NCBI GenBank assembly: GCA_017457555.1
Contig: JAFTHG010000196.1
Coordinates: forward strand, 1 to 16,081
DNA length: 16,081 nucleotides
DNA from: Kiritimatiellia bacterium
Lineage (GTDB): Bacteria; Verrucomicrobiota; Kiritimatiellia; RFP12; DVOR01
Direction: 5' to 3'
A program made the position numbers and the translations under genes. The notes beneath the pieces are model-generated. The model was not told the DNA's origin, ran no database searches, and saw nothing but the letters and a program-made list of their open reading frames with translations. Positions 1 through 8,619 of this stretch are shown piece by piece. How positions within the stretch are numbered: position 1 is the stretch's first letter; every line of letters begins with the position of its first letter.

Positions 1-1
1 C

Positions 2-1459
2 CTCCTCCTCATCTCAGGTTGCCTGTTGCCAGCCCTTCTGGTAGCAAAGGTTCCAGCTTTTGCTCAGCGCATCACCTGTGATTCGCTACGCATTCCCTTA
101 CCAAAAGGCATTGCAACCGAGGCACCTCCAGCCGTTGAGACCTTTACATACACCTTTCAACGTGGACGCCAGAGTGGCACCGAAGAGCGTTATGATCCGC
201 GTCAACTCTGGGAGCAGAAGCAGCGTCTGGGCAAGTGGTCCGATGACAATGGGAACATCTACGAACTGCTCGCACCCAAAAGTGTGATAGAAGCGTTTGA
301 CAAGGGCTTTGAAGAGAAGTATACGCAATTAATGCCGCACGTCCTAAAAGAAGAGTATGATCTCAATCGAAAAAAAGTCGGCAAGCTCAACCGGAAAAAG
401 CTTCCCCAGTGGTTGAACGACTGGACTGGCGAAGCCTTTTCACCCCCACAGCAACTCAAAGCTATGGGCGCACTCCGCCAAGCGCTCTTCGCAGAATCCT
501 CCACCTTTGCGGCGTTGATCTTCTTCCTGAAAAGCACTCCAAATCAACCCTATGTACTGTTAATTCACACGCCGAACGATCCCCCTTCTGCGTGGAAAAC
601 GCCGCTCTCGCGTGCGCTTGCCGGAATCGCACCTGTTGGAAAACAACTTAAATCTCACACCGAAGCACAGATTGATGGGTGGCAAATACTCGAAAAGCCG
701 CCCTACCGGATCTATTCCAATCTCCCAAAACAACATGCTCGTTTTCTCAATACGCTTCTCGTCAATATGGTACAAATGCGACAGGTGTACACCACCTATC
801 TGCCTGAACCCAAGCGCCTGAAAGTCCCCATCAGTGTCATTCGTGTCTTTGCCTCTCCGGAGGAGTATCGCGCGTATGTGGGGGATAACCTTGAGTGGTC
901 GGCTGGTTGTTTCTCCTCAACGCATCGTGAACTGGTCGTTATGGGTGATGCCGAGGAAGAATCAAAGGATAAGCAAAAGGAAGATATCCGTTCAACCACC
1001 TTCCATGAAGGATTTCATCAGTACCTCTTCCTGATCTCACCACCGACAGTGGAGATTCCACTGTGGTTCAATGAAGGACACGCCACCTTCTTTGAAACCT
1101 TTATGCTCACCCGGAACGGCCCTAAGCCTCAACTCTCCCCCCGAATCAATGAGGTGCAAACAGACAGCCGCTTCTGTACACCGGAAGGTCTTGCCCTACT
1201 CATCTCCTTTAAGCGTGACATCTTCTATCATCCCAAAAATCGTACTGCGGCATATGCGTCGTCGTGGTTGCTTGTGCACTGGCTCTACACCGAAGCCTCC
1301 GAATCACTGAGTGGTACATTAAACGATTATTACCGACTCTTGTGCAAAGGAAAAACACCTGAAGAAGCACAAACCGCCGTTTTTACGCCCGATATTCTGG
1401 AGCAGATTTCCACAGGACTCTTTCGCTTTTTAGAGAAACATTCTGATTACTCGCCTTAG
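2..1459 (+). CDS. Secreted gluzincin-type zinc metallopeptidase (DUF1570-like), 5' end cut by window edge
   Basis: Probable exported zinc-dependent peptidase. The frame is open from base 2, and its first codons read as a hydrophobic signal core ending in AFA|Q, so the true start lies upstream of the window; the in-frame TTG at 26 is not a convincing start because it would cut the signal. The core also contains ISGC, a possible lipobox, so it may be a lipoprotein. Numbering from the TTG, residues 327-331 are HEGFH (HExxH), and exactly 18 residues later comes E350 in WFNEGHATFFE. This HExxH-X18-E spacing is that of gluzincins (M1-like; DUF1570 proteins have a similar arrangement). H327, H331 and E350 should bind zinc and E328 should be the catalytic base. 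The first ~250 residues resemble nothing I recognise. It is 41 bases before the sulfatase and probably co-transcribed with it. Substrate unknown. Confidence 0.75.
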   Translation, partial: LLLISGCLLPALLVAKVPAFAQRITCDSLRIPLPKGIATEAPPAVETFTYTFQRGRQSGTEERYDPRQLWEQKQRLGKWSDDNGNIYELLAPKSVIEAFDKGFEEKYTQLMPHVLKEEYDLNRKKVGKLNRKKLPQWLNDWTGEAFSPPQQLKAMGALRQALFAESSTFAALIFFLKSTPNQPYVLLIHTPNDPPSAWKTPLSRALAGIAPVGKQLKSHTEAQIDGWQILEKPPYRIYSNLPKQHARFLNTLLVNMVQMRQVYTTYLPEPKRLKVPISVIRVFASPEEYRAYVGDNLEWSAGCFSSTHRELVVMGDAEEESKDKQKEDIRSTTFHEGFHQYLFLISPPTVEIPLWFNEGHATFFETFMLTRNGPKPQLSPRINEVQTDSRFCTPEGLALLISFKRDIFYHPKNRTAAYASSWLLVHWLYTEASESLSGTLNDYYRLLCKGKTPEEAQTAVFTPDILEQISTGLFRFLEKHSDYSP

Positions 1460-1500
1460 GGCATTCTCTCCCTTTTATCACAACAGATAGGATTTAATCT

Positions 1501-3045
1501 ATGGCTCTCACGTCACGACGTGCATTTTTGAAACAGCTCGGCTTTGGTTGTGCCGCCCTTACGACCTCCGGCAGTCTGCCACTGACACAGACACCGGTCA
1601 AGCCGCGAAACATTCTCTTCATTCTGGCCGATGATTTAGGTTGGGGAGATGTGAGTTGCTACGGCACAACTCCCGGTCTGACGCCCTTTTTAGATGAATA
1701 TGCCACGCGAGGAGTTCAATTTACAGACGCTCATGCACCAGCCTCAACATGCACACCGACTCGTTATGCCATCTTTACGGGGTGTTATGCTTGGCGCAAA
1801 CCCGGCACCGGAATTGCACAGGGAGATGCAGCATTGCTGATTGACCCCACGTTGGAAACGCTACCCAAATTGATGCAACGCTCCGGAATGGTCACCGGTG
1901 CTGTGGGTAAGTGGCATTTAGGCATGGGTGAAGGGCCTGGGAAAACCGATTGGAACAAACCCATTTCACCATCAGCAAATGCCATCGGATTTGACTATAC
2001 TTTCCTAATGGCGGCCACCGCAGACCGGACGCCCTGCGTTTATGTAGAGAATGGATGCGTAGTCAACCATGATCCTGCCGACCCCATTGAGGTCAACTAT
2101 CAGCACAACTATGCGGGCGAACCTGATGGCATCCGGGACCGAGCTTCTCTAAAGATGGATTGGGACTTCGGACACAATCAAGCGGTTGTCAATGGCATTG
2201 GCCGCATCGGCTATATGAAAGGTGGCGAAAAAGCGCGATGGAAAGATGAAGAGATGGCCGACATCTTTGTTGATAAAGCCTGTGCATTCATGGAGAAAAA
2301 CCGCGATAAGCCCTTCTTCCTTTATCTCGGAACAAACGATATTCATGTCCCACGCGTGCCACATCCACGGTTTGTTGGTTCAACACCCTATGGGCCACGT
2401 GGCGATGCCACACGGCAATTTGATGATTCCGTACGGCGTGTCATTGAAAAACTGCGAGCTTTGGGCTTGGAACGCGACACCTTAGTTGTGATTTCTTCCG
2501 ACAATGGTCCTGTTGTGAATGATGGTTACAAAGATGAAGCGGAGCAGAAACTCGATACACATCGTCCGGCAGCCCATTGGCGTGGCACCAAATATACGCC
2601 CTTTGAAGGAGGTCATCGTGTTCCTTTTATTGTGGTCTGGGAAGGTCAGATTCCCAAAAATCAGCGTAGTACCGCGCTCATCTCTCTTGTTGATTTAGGG
2701 CATACCTTTGCCGCACTCCGTGGTGTTCACCCTTCAACAGAAGCACTTCCGGACTCCTTTGACGTGCATCAGGCCCTTTTAGATCCCACCGCGCCCTCGT
2801 CACGCACAGCGATTATCAGTCAGGACTGGCATATGAGTTATCGTGAAGGTGATTGGAAGTATGTCGTACCACGACGCGCCGGCAATGCACCCAATGAAAA
2901 GACCAAGCCCCAAACTGGTGCCCTCTTCTACTTGCCTGGAGATCCTTCCGAAACGACAAATCTGATTGCGCGTTACCCTGAAAAGGCTCGCACACTTCAT
3001 CATGCTCTGCTTAATGCCATCCGGGCAGGAAGGACGCGTCCCTGA
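1501..3045 (+). CDS. Tat-exported sulfatase, Cys-type (arylsulfatase A-like, S1 family)
   Basis: Hydrolyses a sulfate ester, probably on a host or algal glycan, outside the cytoplasm. The N-terminus SRRAFLK followed by a hydrophobic stretch is a textbook twin-arginine signal. The sulfatase signature CTPTR starts at C84 and is followed by YAIFTG; this Cys should be converted to formylglycine. Calcium ligands are visible as D44-D45 (ILADDLGWGD) and D334-N335 (SSDNGP); GKWHLG at 136-141 holds the conserved K137 and H139. The length of 514 residues is normal for the family. A Cys rather than Ser at this site needs an anaerobic (radical SAM) or aerobic maturase, neither of which is in the window. 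The ATG at 1501 has only a weak TAGGA Shine-Dalgarno but begins a perfect Tat motif. It follows the metallopeptidase by 41 bases. The exact sulfated substrate cannot be told from sequence. Confidence 0.95.
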   Translation: MALTSRRAFLKQLGFGCAALTTSGSLPLTQTPVKPRNILFILADDLGWGDVSCYGTTPGLTPFLDEYATRGVQFTDAHAPASTCTPTRYAIFTGCYAWRKPGTGIAQGDAALLIDPTLETLPKLMQRSGMVTGAVGKWHLGMGEGPGKTDWNKPISPSANAIGFDYTFLMAATADRTPCVYVENGCVVNHDPADPIEVNYQHNYAGEPDGIRDRASLKMDWDFGHNQAVVNGIGRIGYMKGGEKARWKDEEMADIFVDKACAFMEKNRDKPFFLYLGTNDIHVPRVPHPRFVGSTPYGPRGDATRQFDDSVRRVIEKLRALGLERDTLVVISSDNGPVVNDGYKDEAEQKLDTHRPAAHWRGTKYTPFEGGHRVPFIVVWEGQIPKNQRSTALISLVDLGHTFAALRGVHPSTEALPDSFDVHQALLDPTAPSSRTAIISQDWHMSYREGDWKYVVPRRAGNAPNEKTKPQTGALFYLPGDPSETTNLIARYPEKARTLHHALLNAIRAGRTRP

Positions 3046-3129
3046 CTCATCCTTTTTCAGCGACACGCTAATGGGCACATGCTCCCAGAACCTGTTGTAA
3101 TCACACAGATTGCGTAACTGGAAACACCA

Positions 3130-4632
3130 ATGCCTCGAAAAGCCTTCTCCATCCGTCAATTAATGACTGCTTGCAGTGCTGTTCTTGAACGGCCATGGGT
3201 GTTTCATTGTGTAGCGGCACTTCTCTTCACTGGCACCCTAACAATTGCTTTCTGGGATGTATTGCCAGGCCACATCATCTTTTTGGCTCCCGATGCACCA
3301 TTGGAACCCCTCTCCTTCAGCGCAGCATGGGAACGGCTTACAATGCCTGCTCCTGCGCTTCTCAATCTTTTCCGACTTCTTCCCTTTGAATTAGCATACG
3401 AATGCACCTTCTGGGTGGATATGGCCGTTCTCTGTGGAGCAGCCCTCTTTCTCTTACGGGGTTATCGTCTACCATGGGGCGCGGCGTGGGTGGGTGGCTT
3501 TGCGGCAGCATTTACAGGTTATTTCGCAACGCTTTTTTGTGCGGGTCATCGTGGCGTTGTGGATGCGGTCGCCGTCACGTGTTTGGCCTTTGGTCTGACA
3601 CAACGCGCTCTGTTGCGCGGCTCATGGATTTGGTTTGTTTTGTTAGGCCTCGTGCTTCCCCTTGGATTAGCCGCTCAGGCAGACATTTGGTTTATCATCC
3701 TGATAGGTGTCGCAACGTATGCGCTTGTCTTGATCTACCAACAGTGTCTGGAGAAAGGCTTCAATGCCACGCTTAAGCATTGTGGGCCAGGCATTTTCAT
3801 GGCAGGCCTCTGCTTTATCCTTACAGGTATTCCGGCTTTACGGCACACCTTCGGCGCCGCACAAGAAACACGATCTGCACAATTGGAACAGGCCTCCGCA
3901 TCAGCAACCTCATCTTCTACCGAACAACACGCTCATTGGCGTTTCACAACCGATTGGTCGCTCCCTCCGGAAGATTGCATTGACTTGCTCATTCCCCATG
4001 CACAAGGTTGCACCTCCTATGGTTTTGATCCCAATCCCTATCGTGGCCGTATGGGGTCCGAAACACAAGTCTTGCGCCAGCACAGCATCCATCTCGGATG
4101 GTTGACACTCCTACTTGCTCTGTGGGCCCTCTGTCATAAATCTGAAAAGTCTCAAACGCATCGTTTCTTCTGGGGCGCATTAGCAGTTGTCTGTCTATTA
4201 CTTGCCTTTGGGAAATACACGCCACTCTATCGGCTTGTATGGGGATTGCCTTACATTGACCAGATCCGGGCACCCGTCAAATGGTTGCACCTGACAGGCT
4301 TTGCTGTCGCCGTTCTGGCTGGAATTGGCGTTACTCCGCTCATCAAACACTGGGGAAATCGCATTGCCCTTCTCGTCTGCCTGATTATTGCAGGTCAAGG
4401 CATTCACACCATCCGCCCCTACGTCTTCCCCATTACTTTACCCACTCCTGAACAACTCGCTGTTCTACCACCCGAAACCTTAGTTTTTACAACGCCGACG
4501 TATCACGCTTTTCTTGAATACTACGGGCTCAAACCAACCCAAAATCCTTACGTTGCACGTGCAGCGTTGCTTCCGCGCCCCAATGGCCGCGGTTTCACCC
4601 TTTCACTAATCCTGCCGGAGGCAACCCGATGA
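3130..4632 (+). CDS. Polytopic membrane protein, YfhO/GT-C-like
   Basis: An integral membrane protein of 500 residues with about ten hydrophobic segments (roughly 25-43, 93-110, 117-137, 143-160, 165-180, 186-204, 219-236, 320-336, 347-361, 388-404, 411-425) and a C-terminal soluble tail from ~430. A non-membrane loop at 240-318 contains WSLPPEDCIDLLIP and PYRGRMG, and a later stretch has LLAFGKYTPLYRL and IRAPVKW. These motifs resemble the central part of YfhO-family proteins (GT-C-type membrane proteins linked to polymer glycosylation), but it is much shorter than Bacillus YfhO (~850 residues) and I do not see the usual N-terminal catalytic Asp region clearly. Its stop overlaps the start of the acyl ligase (ATGA at 4629-4632), so the two are translationally coupled and may act together on a lipid or lipid-linked substrate; that is inference. 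Confidence 0.6.
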   Translation: MPRKAFSIRQLMTACSAVLERPWVFHCVAALLFTGTLTIAFWDVLPGHIIFLAPDAPLEPLSFSAAWERLTMPAPALLNLFRLLPFELAYECTFWVDMAVLCGAALFLLRGYRLPWGAAWVGGFAAAFTGYFATLFCAGHRGVVDAVAVTCLAFGLTQRALLRGSWIWFVLLGLVLPLGLAAQADIWFIILIGVATYALVLIYQQCLEKGFNATLKHCGPGIFMAGLCFILTGIPALRHTFGAAQETRSAQLEQASASATSSSTEQHAHWRFTTDWSLPPEDCIDLLIPHAQGCTSYGFDPNPYRGRMGSETQVLRQHSIHLGWLTLLLALWALCHKSEKSQTHRFFWGALAVVCLLLAFGKYTPLYRLVWGLPYIDQIRAPVKWLHLTGFAVAVLAGIGVTPLIKHWGNRIALLVCLIIAGQGIHTIRPYVFPITLPTPEQLAVLPPETLVFTTPTYHAFLEYYGLKPTQNPYVARAALLPRPNGRGFTLSLILPEATR

Positions 4633-6308
4633 CAGACACACCTCATACCCTACGTTCACTCTTTGAAGCTGCTGTTCAAGCTGAACCGCGTCACCATATC
4701 TTCGCAGAATGGTATGAGAAGAAAGCCTGGCAACAGCGCACCTATGCTGAAACATGGGACCGCATCCGCACACTGTCAGAATGGTTTGGCGTGAATGGTT
4801 TGCGTCCGGGCATCTCACGTACTGCAATTATTCTGCCCAATTCGCCACAATGGGTTGAACTCTATCTGGCCATTGTCGGATTGAATGGCACAGTCGTCCC
4901 TATTGATCCCAAACTGACACCTCCGGAAATTCATCACATTCTTGAAGATTCCGAAGCCACCCTTCTGGCAACCGATCCGGCACACCTGCCGACTATTGCC
5001 GCCTTGTCGCCGGCATTGCCACAATTACAACGCATCTTGCTTACAGAAGCCGCTCCTACGCCAGAGGGTCTTACCATTCCGGTTGATACAATAGAAGAAG
5101 CTCTTACAGCAATCGCTCCAGATGCGTCCCTCCGGTTTTGGGATGACCCTGCGTATCAACCCACCCCCGATTCCGTCTGTGGTATTCTCTACACCAGCGG
5201 CACTACCGGGAAACCCAAAGGTGCAATGCTCACGCATCATAACTTCGTAACCGATGCCTTGGGGTCGCTTGATACCATTCAGTTAGACGTAACACCAGAC
5301 GATGCTTTCCTGACCGTGCTTCCGCTTTTCCACGCATTCTCCTTTACCGCCAACTTCCTAATCGCTGTTGTGCGCCACTCCAGACTGCTGTATATTCGCT
5401 CGTTGCGAACACTTTCAGACGACATGAAACACCTTCAACCCACCGTTCTCATGTCTGTCCCGCTGATGGCAGAAAAGTTAGCCGACCGCCTTCTTTCTAA
5501 GGCTCGAGAAACGTGGACTGGCAAGTTTCTTTTAGCCTGTTTCCCCAAATGTGTTGGGAAACGGATGATTGATGCCTTGGGAGGGCGTTTACGCCTGATT
5601 ATCGTTGGCGGTGCCAAATGCAGTCCTACATTATTGCGTCAATTCAAACGGCTCGGCATCCCAGCAGGAGAGGGTTACGGTCTCACAGAATGTGCCCCCA
5701 TCATCTCACTTTGTCCGCCTTCCATGAATAAAATTGGCTCAGTAGGCCCGGCAATCACTGGATTGGAAGCCCGCATTCACAAGCCCGATGCTCAAGGTGT
5801 TGGCGAACTTCAAGTACGTGGTCCACAAGTCTTCAAAGGTTATTGGAATCGTCCAGATGCCACCGATGAAACCTTTTCCGGAGATTGGTTGCGAACTGGC
5901 GACTTAGCCTCTATGGACTTTGATGGCTTTATCACCATCCGGGGGCGCGCAAAAGCATTAATTGTGAACCGTGAAGGAAAGAATATCTATCCCGAAGAGG
6001 TCGAACAAGCCATCGCCCGTAATCCTTTGATCGGCGCCGTTGTAGTCTTGGCCTATCACAGCAAGGATGAACCCGGCGAACGTGTCGGGGCTCTCGTTTC
6101 TCCCAACGACGAGTACGTCTCCAGAGTCTATCCCGATATCACACCGGAAGCCCTCTGCGAAAAACTTCGTACGGCCGTCAAACACCAGTGTGAAAGTTTG
6201 GCAGCTTACAAGCATCCCCGCAAAATTGAAGTGTCACTCCAACCTTTGGAACGCACCTCCACCCAAAAGGTTCGCCGTGGTGTCTATGCCGGCACGCTTG
6301 ATGAATAA
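4629..6308 (+). CDS. AMP-forming long-chain acyl-CoA / acyl-ACP synthetase (ANL superfamily)
   Basis: Activates a carboxylic acid, probably a long-chain fatty acid, to an acyl-adenylate and transfers it to CoA or ACP. Motifs in order: phosphate-binding loop YTSGTTGKPKG at 188-198; GYGLTE at 349-354; TGD with ribose-binding D425; the hinge region DGFITIRGRAK; NREGKNIYPEEVE; and the C-terminal catalytic lysine K547 in STQKVRRG. All essential ANL residues appear intact. The length of 559 residues fits FadD or the synthetase half of Aas; no acyltransferase domain is fused. Start by ATGA overlap with the membrane protein gene, which implies translational coupling. It is the last gene of the plus-strand unit; the hairpin at 6371-6408 follows 62 bases after the stop. 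The acceptor (CoA or ACP) and chain length are not determined by the sequence. Confidence 0.88.
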   Translation: MTDTPHTLRSLFEAAVQAEPRHHIFAEWYEKKAWQQRTYAETWDRIRTLSEWFGVNGLRPGISRTAIILPNSPQWVELYLAIVGLNGTVVPIDPKLTPPEIHHILEDSEATLLATDPAHLPTIAALSPALPQLQRILLTEAAPTPEGLTIPVDTIEEALTAIAPDASLRFWDDPAYQPTPDSVCGILYTSGTTGKPKGAMLTHHNFVTDALGSLDTIQLDVTPDDAFLTVLPLFHAFSFTANFLIAVVRHSRLLYIRSLRTLSDDMKHLQPTVLMSVPLMAEKLADRLLSKARETWTGKFLLACFPKCVGKRMIDALGGRLRLIIVGGAKCSPTLLRQFKRLGIPAGEGYGLTECAPIISLCPPSMNKIGSVGPAITGLEARIHKPDAQGVGELQVRGPQVFKGYWNRPDATDETFSGDWLRTGDLASMDFDGFITIRGRAKALIVNREGKNIYPEEVEQAIARNPLIGAVVVLAYHSKDEPGERVGALVSPNDEYVSRVYPDITPEALCEKLRTAVKHQCESLAAYKHPRKIEVSLQPLERTSTQKVRRGVYAGTLDE

Positions 6309-6370
6309 TAGAATAACCATTCAATAATGGTAGCCATTCACAGATAAACGATACGTTTCTGATGCTGATA

Positions 6371-6408
6371 CAAATACAAAGACCGGGTTACCCCGGTCTT
6401 TGTATTTG
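6371..6408. terminator. Bidirectional Rho-independent terminator
   Basis: A perfect 17-bp inverted repeat (6371-6387 and 6392-6408) with a 4-base loop TTAC. The outer stem is A-rich on the left and T-rich on the right with a GC core (GACCGGG/CCCGGTC), so either transcript forms a GC stem followed by U-rich sequence. It sits between the convergent acyl ligase (plus) and flavoprotein (minus) genes, which fits termination from both sides. Confidence 0.9.
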
Positions 6409-6425
6409 ATACTCTTCAACATCTT

Positions 6426-6956
6426 TTAGCAATTAAGCCCCATGTCGTAGGCTTGTTGCATTTCAGGTTTATCTCTGATTTCACCACGTTCATAGACACC
6501 TGCAGCGCAAATCATGCCACATTCTTTTGAACCTTCGCAGCAGTCCACAAAACCACGCAGGGCTTCAATTGTACCTTTGAAACACGATGTATCAGTATCC
6601 GCCATTGTCATCATATAGTAGAATTCTTTGTTCACAATCTTCGGATAAACCATCACTGAGCGATCAATCAAAGCCTTCAATTGGGCACACATCGTATAAA
6701 AGTAGACAGGCGTGCTCAATACAATCACATCGGCTTCTAACATCTTCTGAACAAAGACGATTGCCGCATCCTGCTGCGGACACGGCCCTGCTTTACATGC
6801 ATAGCAGGCCCGGCAAAAACCAATCTGCTTACCTGCCAACGAGAATCTCTCCACGTAATGACCTGCTGCCCGAGCTCCTGCCGCAAAGCGTTCACAGAGA
6901 ATTTCAGAGTTGCCGGCTTTACGCGGACTTCCGGAGAGAATCAATACTTTTTTCAT
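6426..6956 (-). CDS. Flavodoxin-fold NAD(P)H-dependent FMN reductase / iron-sulfur flavoprotein-like
   Basis: A 176-residue cytoplasmic flavodoxin-fold redox protein. The FMN phosphate loop is SGSPRKAGNS at residues 8-17, and STPVYFYTMCAQLKALIDR at 81-99 is the second flavin-contacting region. Cysteines at 48, 51, 54 and 59 give CX2CX2CX4C, the compact [4Fe-4S] motif known from the archaeal/anaerobe iron-sulfur flavoprotein (Isf) family, which passes electrons from ferredoxin to acceptors such as O2 or peroxide. Further cysteines occur near the C-terminus (139-150 and the last residue). The ATG has a clear Shine-Dalgarno (AAGGAAATAAG). It starts 15 bases after the PHP gene, so the two are probably one unit ending at the 6371-6408 hairpin. 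The in vivo electron acceptor is unknown. A plain NADPH-dependent FMN reductase is the alternative label. Confidence 0.88.
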   Translation of the reverse strand: MKKVLILSGSPRKAGNSEILCERFAAGARAAGHYVERFSLAGKQIGFCRACYACKAGPCPQQDAAIVFVQKMLEADVIVLSTPVYFYTMCAQLKALIDRSVMVYPKIVNKEFYYMMTMADTDTSCFKGTIEALRGFVDCCEGSKECGMICAAGVYERGEIRDKPEMQQAYDMGLNC

Positions 6957-6971
6957 CTTATTTCCTTGCTT

Positions 6972-7799
6972 TCAATTAAAAATTAAATGACAGAGGCGCG
7001 CTTTTACCTCATTACTTACGGAGAGTTTGCCCAAAAAGATATCCGGCTTCGGCACACCATGAAAATCACTGCCCACAGAGGGAATGAGGTCTAAGCGTTT
7101 CGCCATCCGGAGTAATGCAACCGTTGTTTCCGTGTCATACGTGGAATAAAAGCACTCCATTCCCACAAGGCCAACTGCTTTCAGTTCCGCAATGCGTCGT
7201 TCCAACAGTTGCAAATCACGTTCCAGACTCAAAGGATGCGCCATCACAACCACACCACCTGCGTCCTGAATCAAGCGAATACATTCTGCCGGAGAATAGC
7301 GAAAGCGATCACGATAACACAATGCGCCTTTTCCCAAAAATCGTTCAAAGGCTTCTGACAGATTGCTCACCAACCCTCGCGCAATCAATGCCTGTGCAAA
7401 ATGTACACGACTGACCAACTCATCTCCGGCATACTGCGCCACCTCATCCATGGTCAAATCAATGCCGTTCGCCTGAAACGCTGAGAGCATCAGCTGATTC
7501 CGGGCATCCCGACCACCCAACATCTTTTCGAAAGCCTCACAAAGCGTTGGGTCGTGGTGATCAAATCCCAGCCCCACCAAATGCAATTGTCCACTGGTCA
7601 CTTCAGCAGAGAGTTCAATGCCTGGCACACCCCGCAATCCGATTCGTGCGGCCTCAGCCAGAAACTCATCCAATCCTTTGGCACAATCATGGTCGGTCAA
7701 CGCCATCACATCTAAACCGGCCATCTTCCCGGCTCGTGCTAACGCTGTCGGTGACAGACTACCATCACTGGCTGTTGAATGAGTGTGCAAATCAATCAT
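6972..7799 (-). CDS. PHP-domain phosphoesterase (YciV/TrpH, RNase AM-like)
   Basis: A 275-residue metal-dependent phosphoesterase. Metal ligands of the PHP fold are visible: H5 and H7 (LHTHSTASDG) with D12, D36-H37-D38 (LTDHD), E62 (GIELS), H73, H188 (VVMAHPLS), and D245 with H247 (GSDFHG). This set and the length match the YciV/TrpH group, whose Escherichia coli member is a 5'-3' exonuclease (RNase AM) acting on short RNA and 3',5'-nucleotides, including pAp. The start ATG at 7799 is directly followed by the canonical MIDLHTHS, so the start is secure, although the Shine-Dalgarno (GAGAAG) is weak. A terminator of the upstream gene lies only ~50 bases before, so its promoter must lie in 7800-7850 or it depends on read-through. 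Confidence 0.92.
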   Translation of the reverse strand: MIDLHTHSTASDGSLSPTALARAGKMAGLDVMALTDHDCAKGLDEFLAEAARIGLRGVPGIELSAEVTSGQLHLVGLGFDHHDPTLCEAFEKMLGGRDARNQLMLSAFQANGIDLTMDEVAQYAGDELVSRVHFAQALIARGLVSNLSEAFERFLGKGALCYRDRFRYSPAECIRLIQDAGGVVVMAHPLSLERDLQLLERRIAELKAVGLVGMECFYSTYDTETTVALLRMAKRLDLIPSVGSDFHGVPKPDIFLGKLSVSNEVKARLCHLIFN

Positions 7800-7849
7800 G
7801 GAAACTTCTCGCAGAACACATCACTTTTCAGGGCACCACTTAAACAACA

Positions 7850-7881
7850 AAACGCCCCTGCCCCACGGAGCAGAGGCGTTT
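7850..7881 (-). terminator. Rho-independent terminator after the IMP cyclohydrolase gene
   Basis: Arms 7871-7881 and 7850-7860 form an 11-bp stem in the minus-strand transcript (AAACGCCTCTG with CAGGGGCGTTT, one G-U pair) with a 10-base loop, followed by a T-rich run (TGTTGTTTAA). It begins 12 bases after the stop of the gene at 7894. Confidence 0.85.
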
Positions 7882-7893
7882 GCCTCACCGAAT

Positions 7894-8571
7894 TCAGTGC
7901 TTCGTGTACGTGCCATTGACCGTATCAAACGGCACCTTGGCAAAGAACGAAGCAATTGCCGTATCATAGTCTGCGGTGTGGGCAAACGATTTCTTCATCA
8001 GATAGAAACGTGTTTCCAACGACAGCGTTCCCTCACAGGCGGCCAATTCATCTGTCAGCTTTGCATAGTCCTGCGGATCCGTCACTGAGGCCACGCGCAA
8101 ATAGTTCTTTGCAGAGGCACGCACCATGCATGGACCACCAATATCAATATTGGTACGGGCCTGTTCCGGCGTCACACCCGGCATCGCAACGGTATTCTTA
8201 AAGGGATAGAGGTTTACCACAACCATATCCAACGGCACGGCATCCAAACGCTTAATGTCGGCTTGATGGGCCTCATTATACGTTTCAGAGAGGATACCTA
8301 AATAGATCTTAAAGTCCAAGGTTTTGACCAAACCGCCCTGCATTTCCGGCTGTCCGGTGTAATCCGACACGGCAACCAACTGCTTTTGCTGTTCCGGCTT
8401 CAACATTCCCTTAATGGCATTATACGTGCCACCTGTAGAATAAAGCGTCACTCCGGGGCAAGCGGCCAGCAATGCCGGAATAAAAGCATCCAGCCCCGTC
8501 TTATCAGATACGCTAATCAAGACATGCTTGATGGCCACACGATTATCAATATCCTGAACAATGTTTAACAT
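7894..8571 (-). CDS. Stand-alone IMP cyclohydrolase (N-terminal MGS domain of PurH)
   Basis: Closes FAICAR to IMP, the last step of purine synthesis, in the cytoplasm. The protein matches only the first ~200 residues of bifunctional PurH; the AICAR transformylase half is absent and must be encoded elsewhere. Motifs, numbered from the ATG: SVSDKTG (20-26), STGGT (45-49), VSDYTGQPEM (68-77), GGLVKTLDFKI just after, NLYPF (120-124), DIGGP (143-147) and ASAKNY (152-157). I chose the ATG at 8571 (225 residues) because GGAAGTGAG lies 9 bases before it; a GTG at 8610 would add 13 residues with no family similarity. It lies 48 bases after the oxidoreductase beta-gamma gene with no terminator between, so it is likely the last gene of that operon. 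The single-domain form has been called PurJ in the literature on split purine genes. Confidence 0.9.
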   Translation of the reverse strand: MLNIVQDIDNRVAIKHVLISVSDKTGLDAFIPALLAACPGVTLYSTGGTYNAIKGMLKPEQQKQLVAVSDYTGQPEMQGGLVKTLDFKIYLGILSETYNEAHQADIKRLDAVPLDMVVVNLYPFKNTVAMPGVTPEQARTNIDIGGPCMVRASAKNYLRVASVTDPQDYAKLTDELAACEGTLSLETRFYLMKKSFAHTADYDTAIASFFAKVPFDTVNGTYTKH

Positions 8572-8619
8572 ACGGCTTTTCTCACTTCCAAAATCAGTTA
8601 CAAACGACACGGAAAACGA

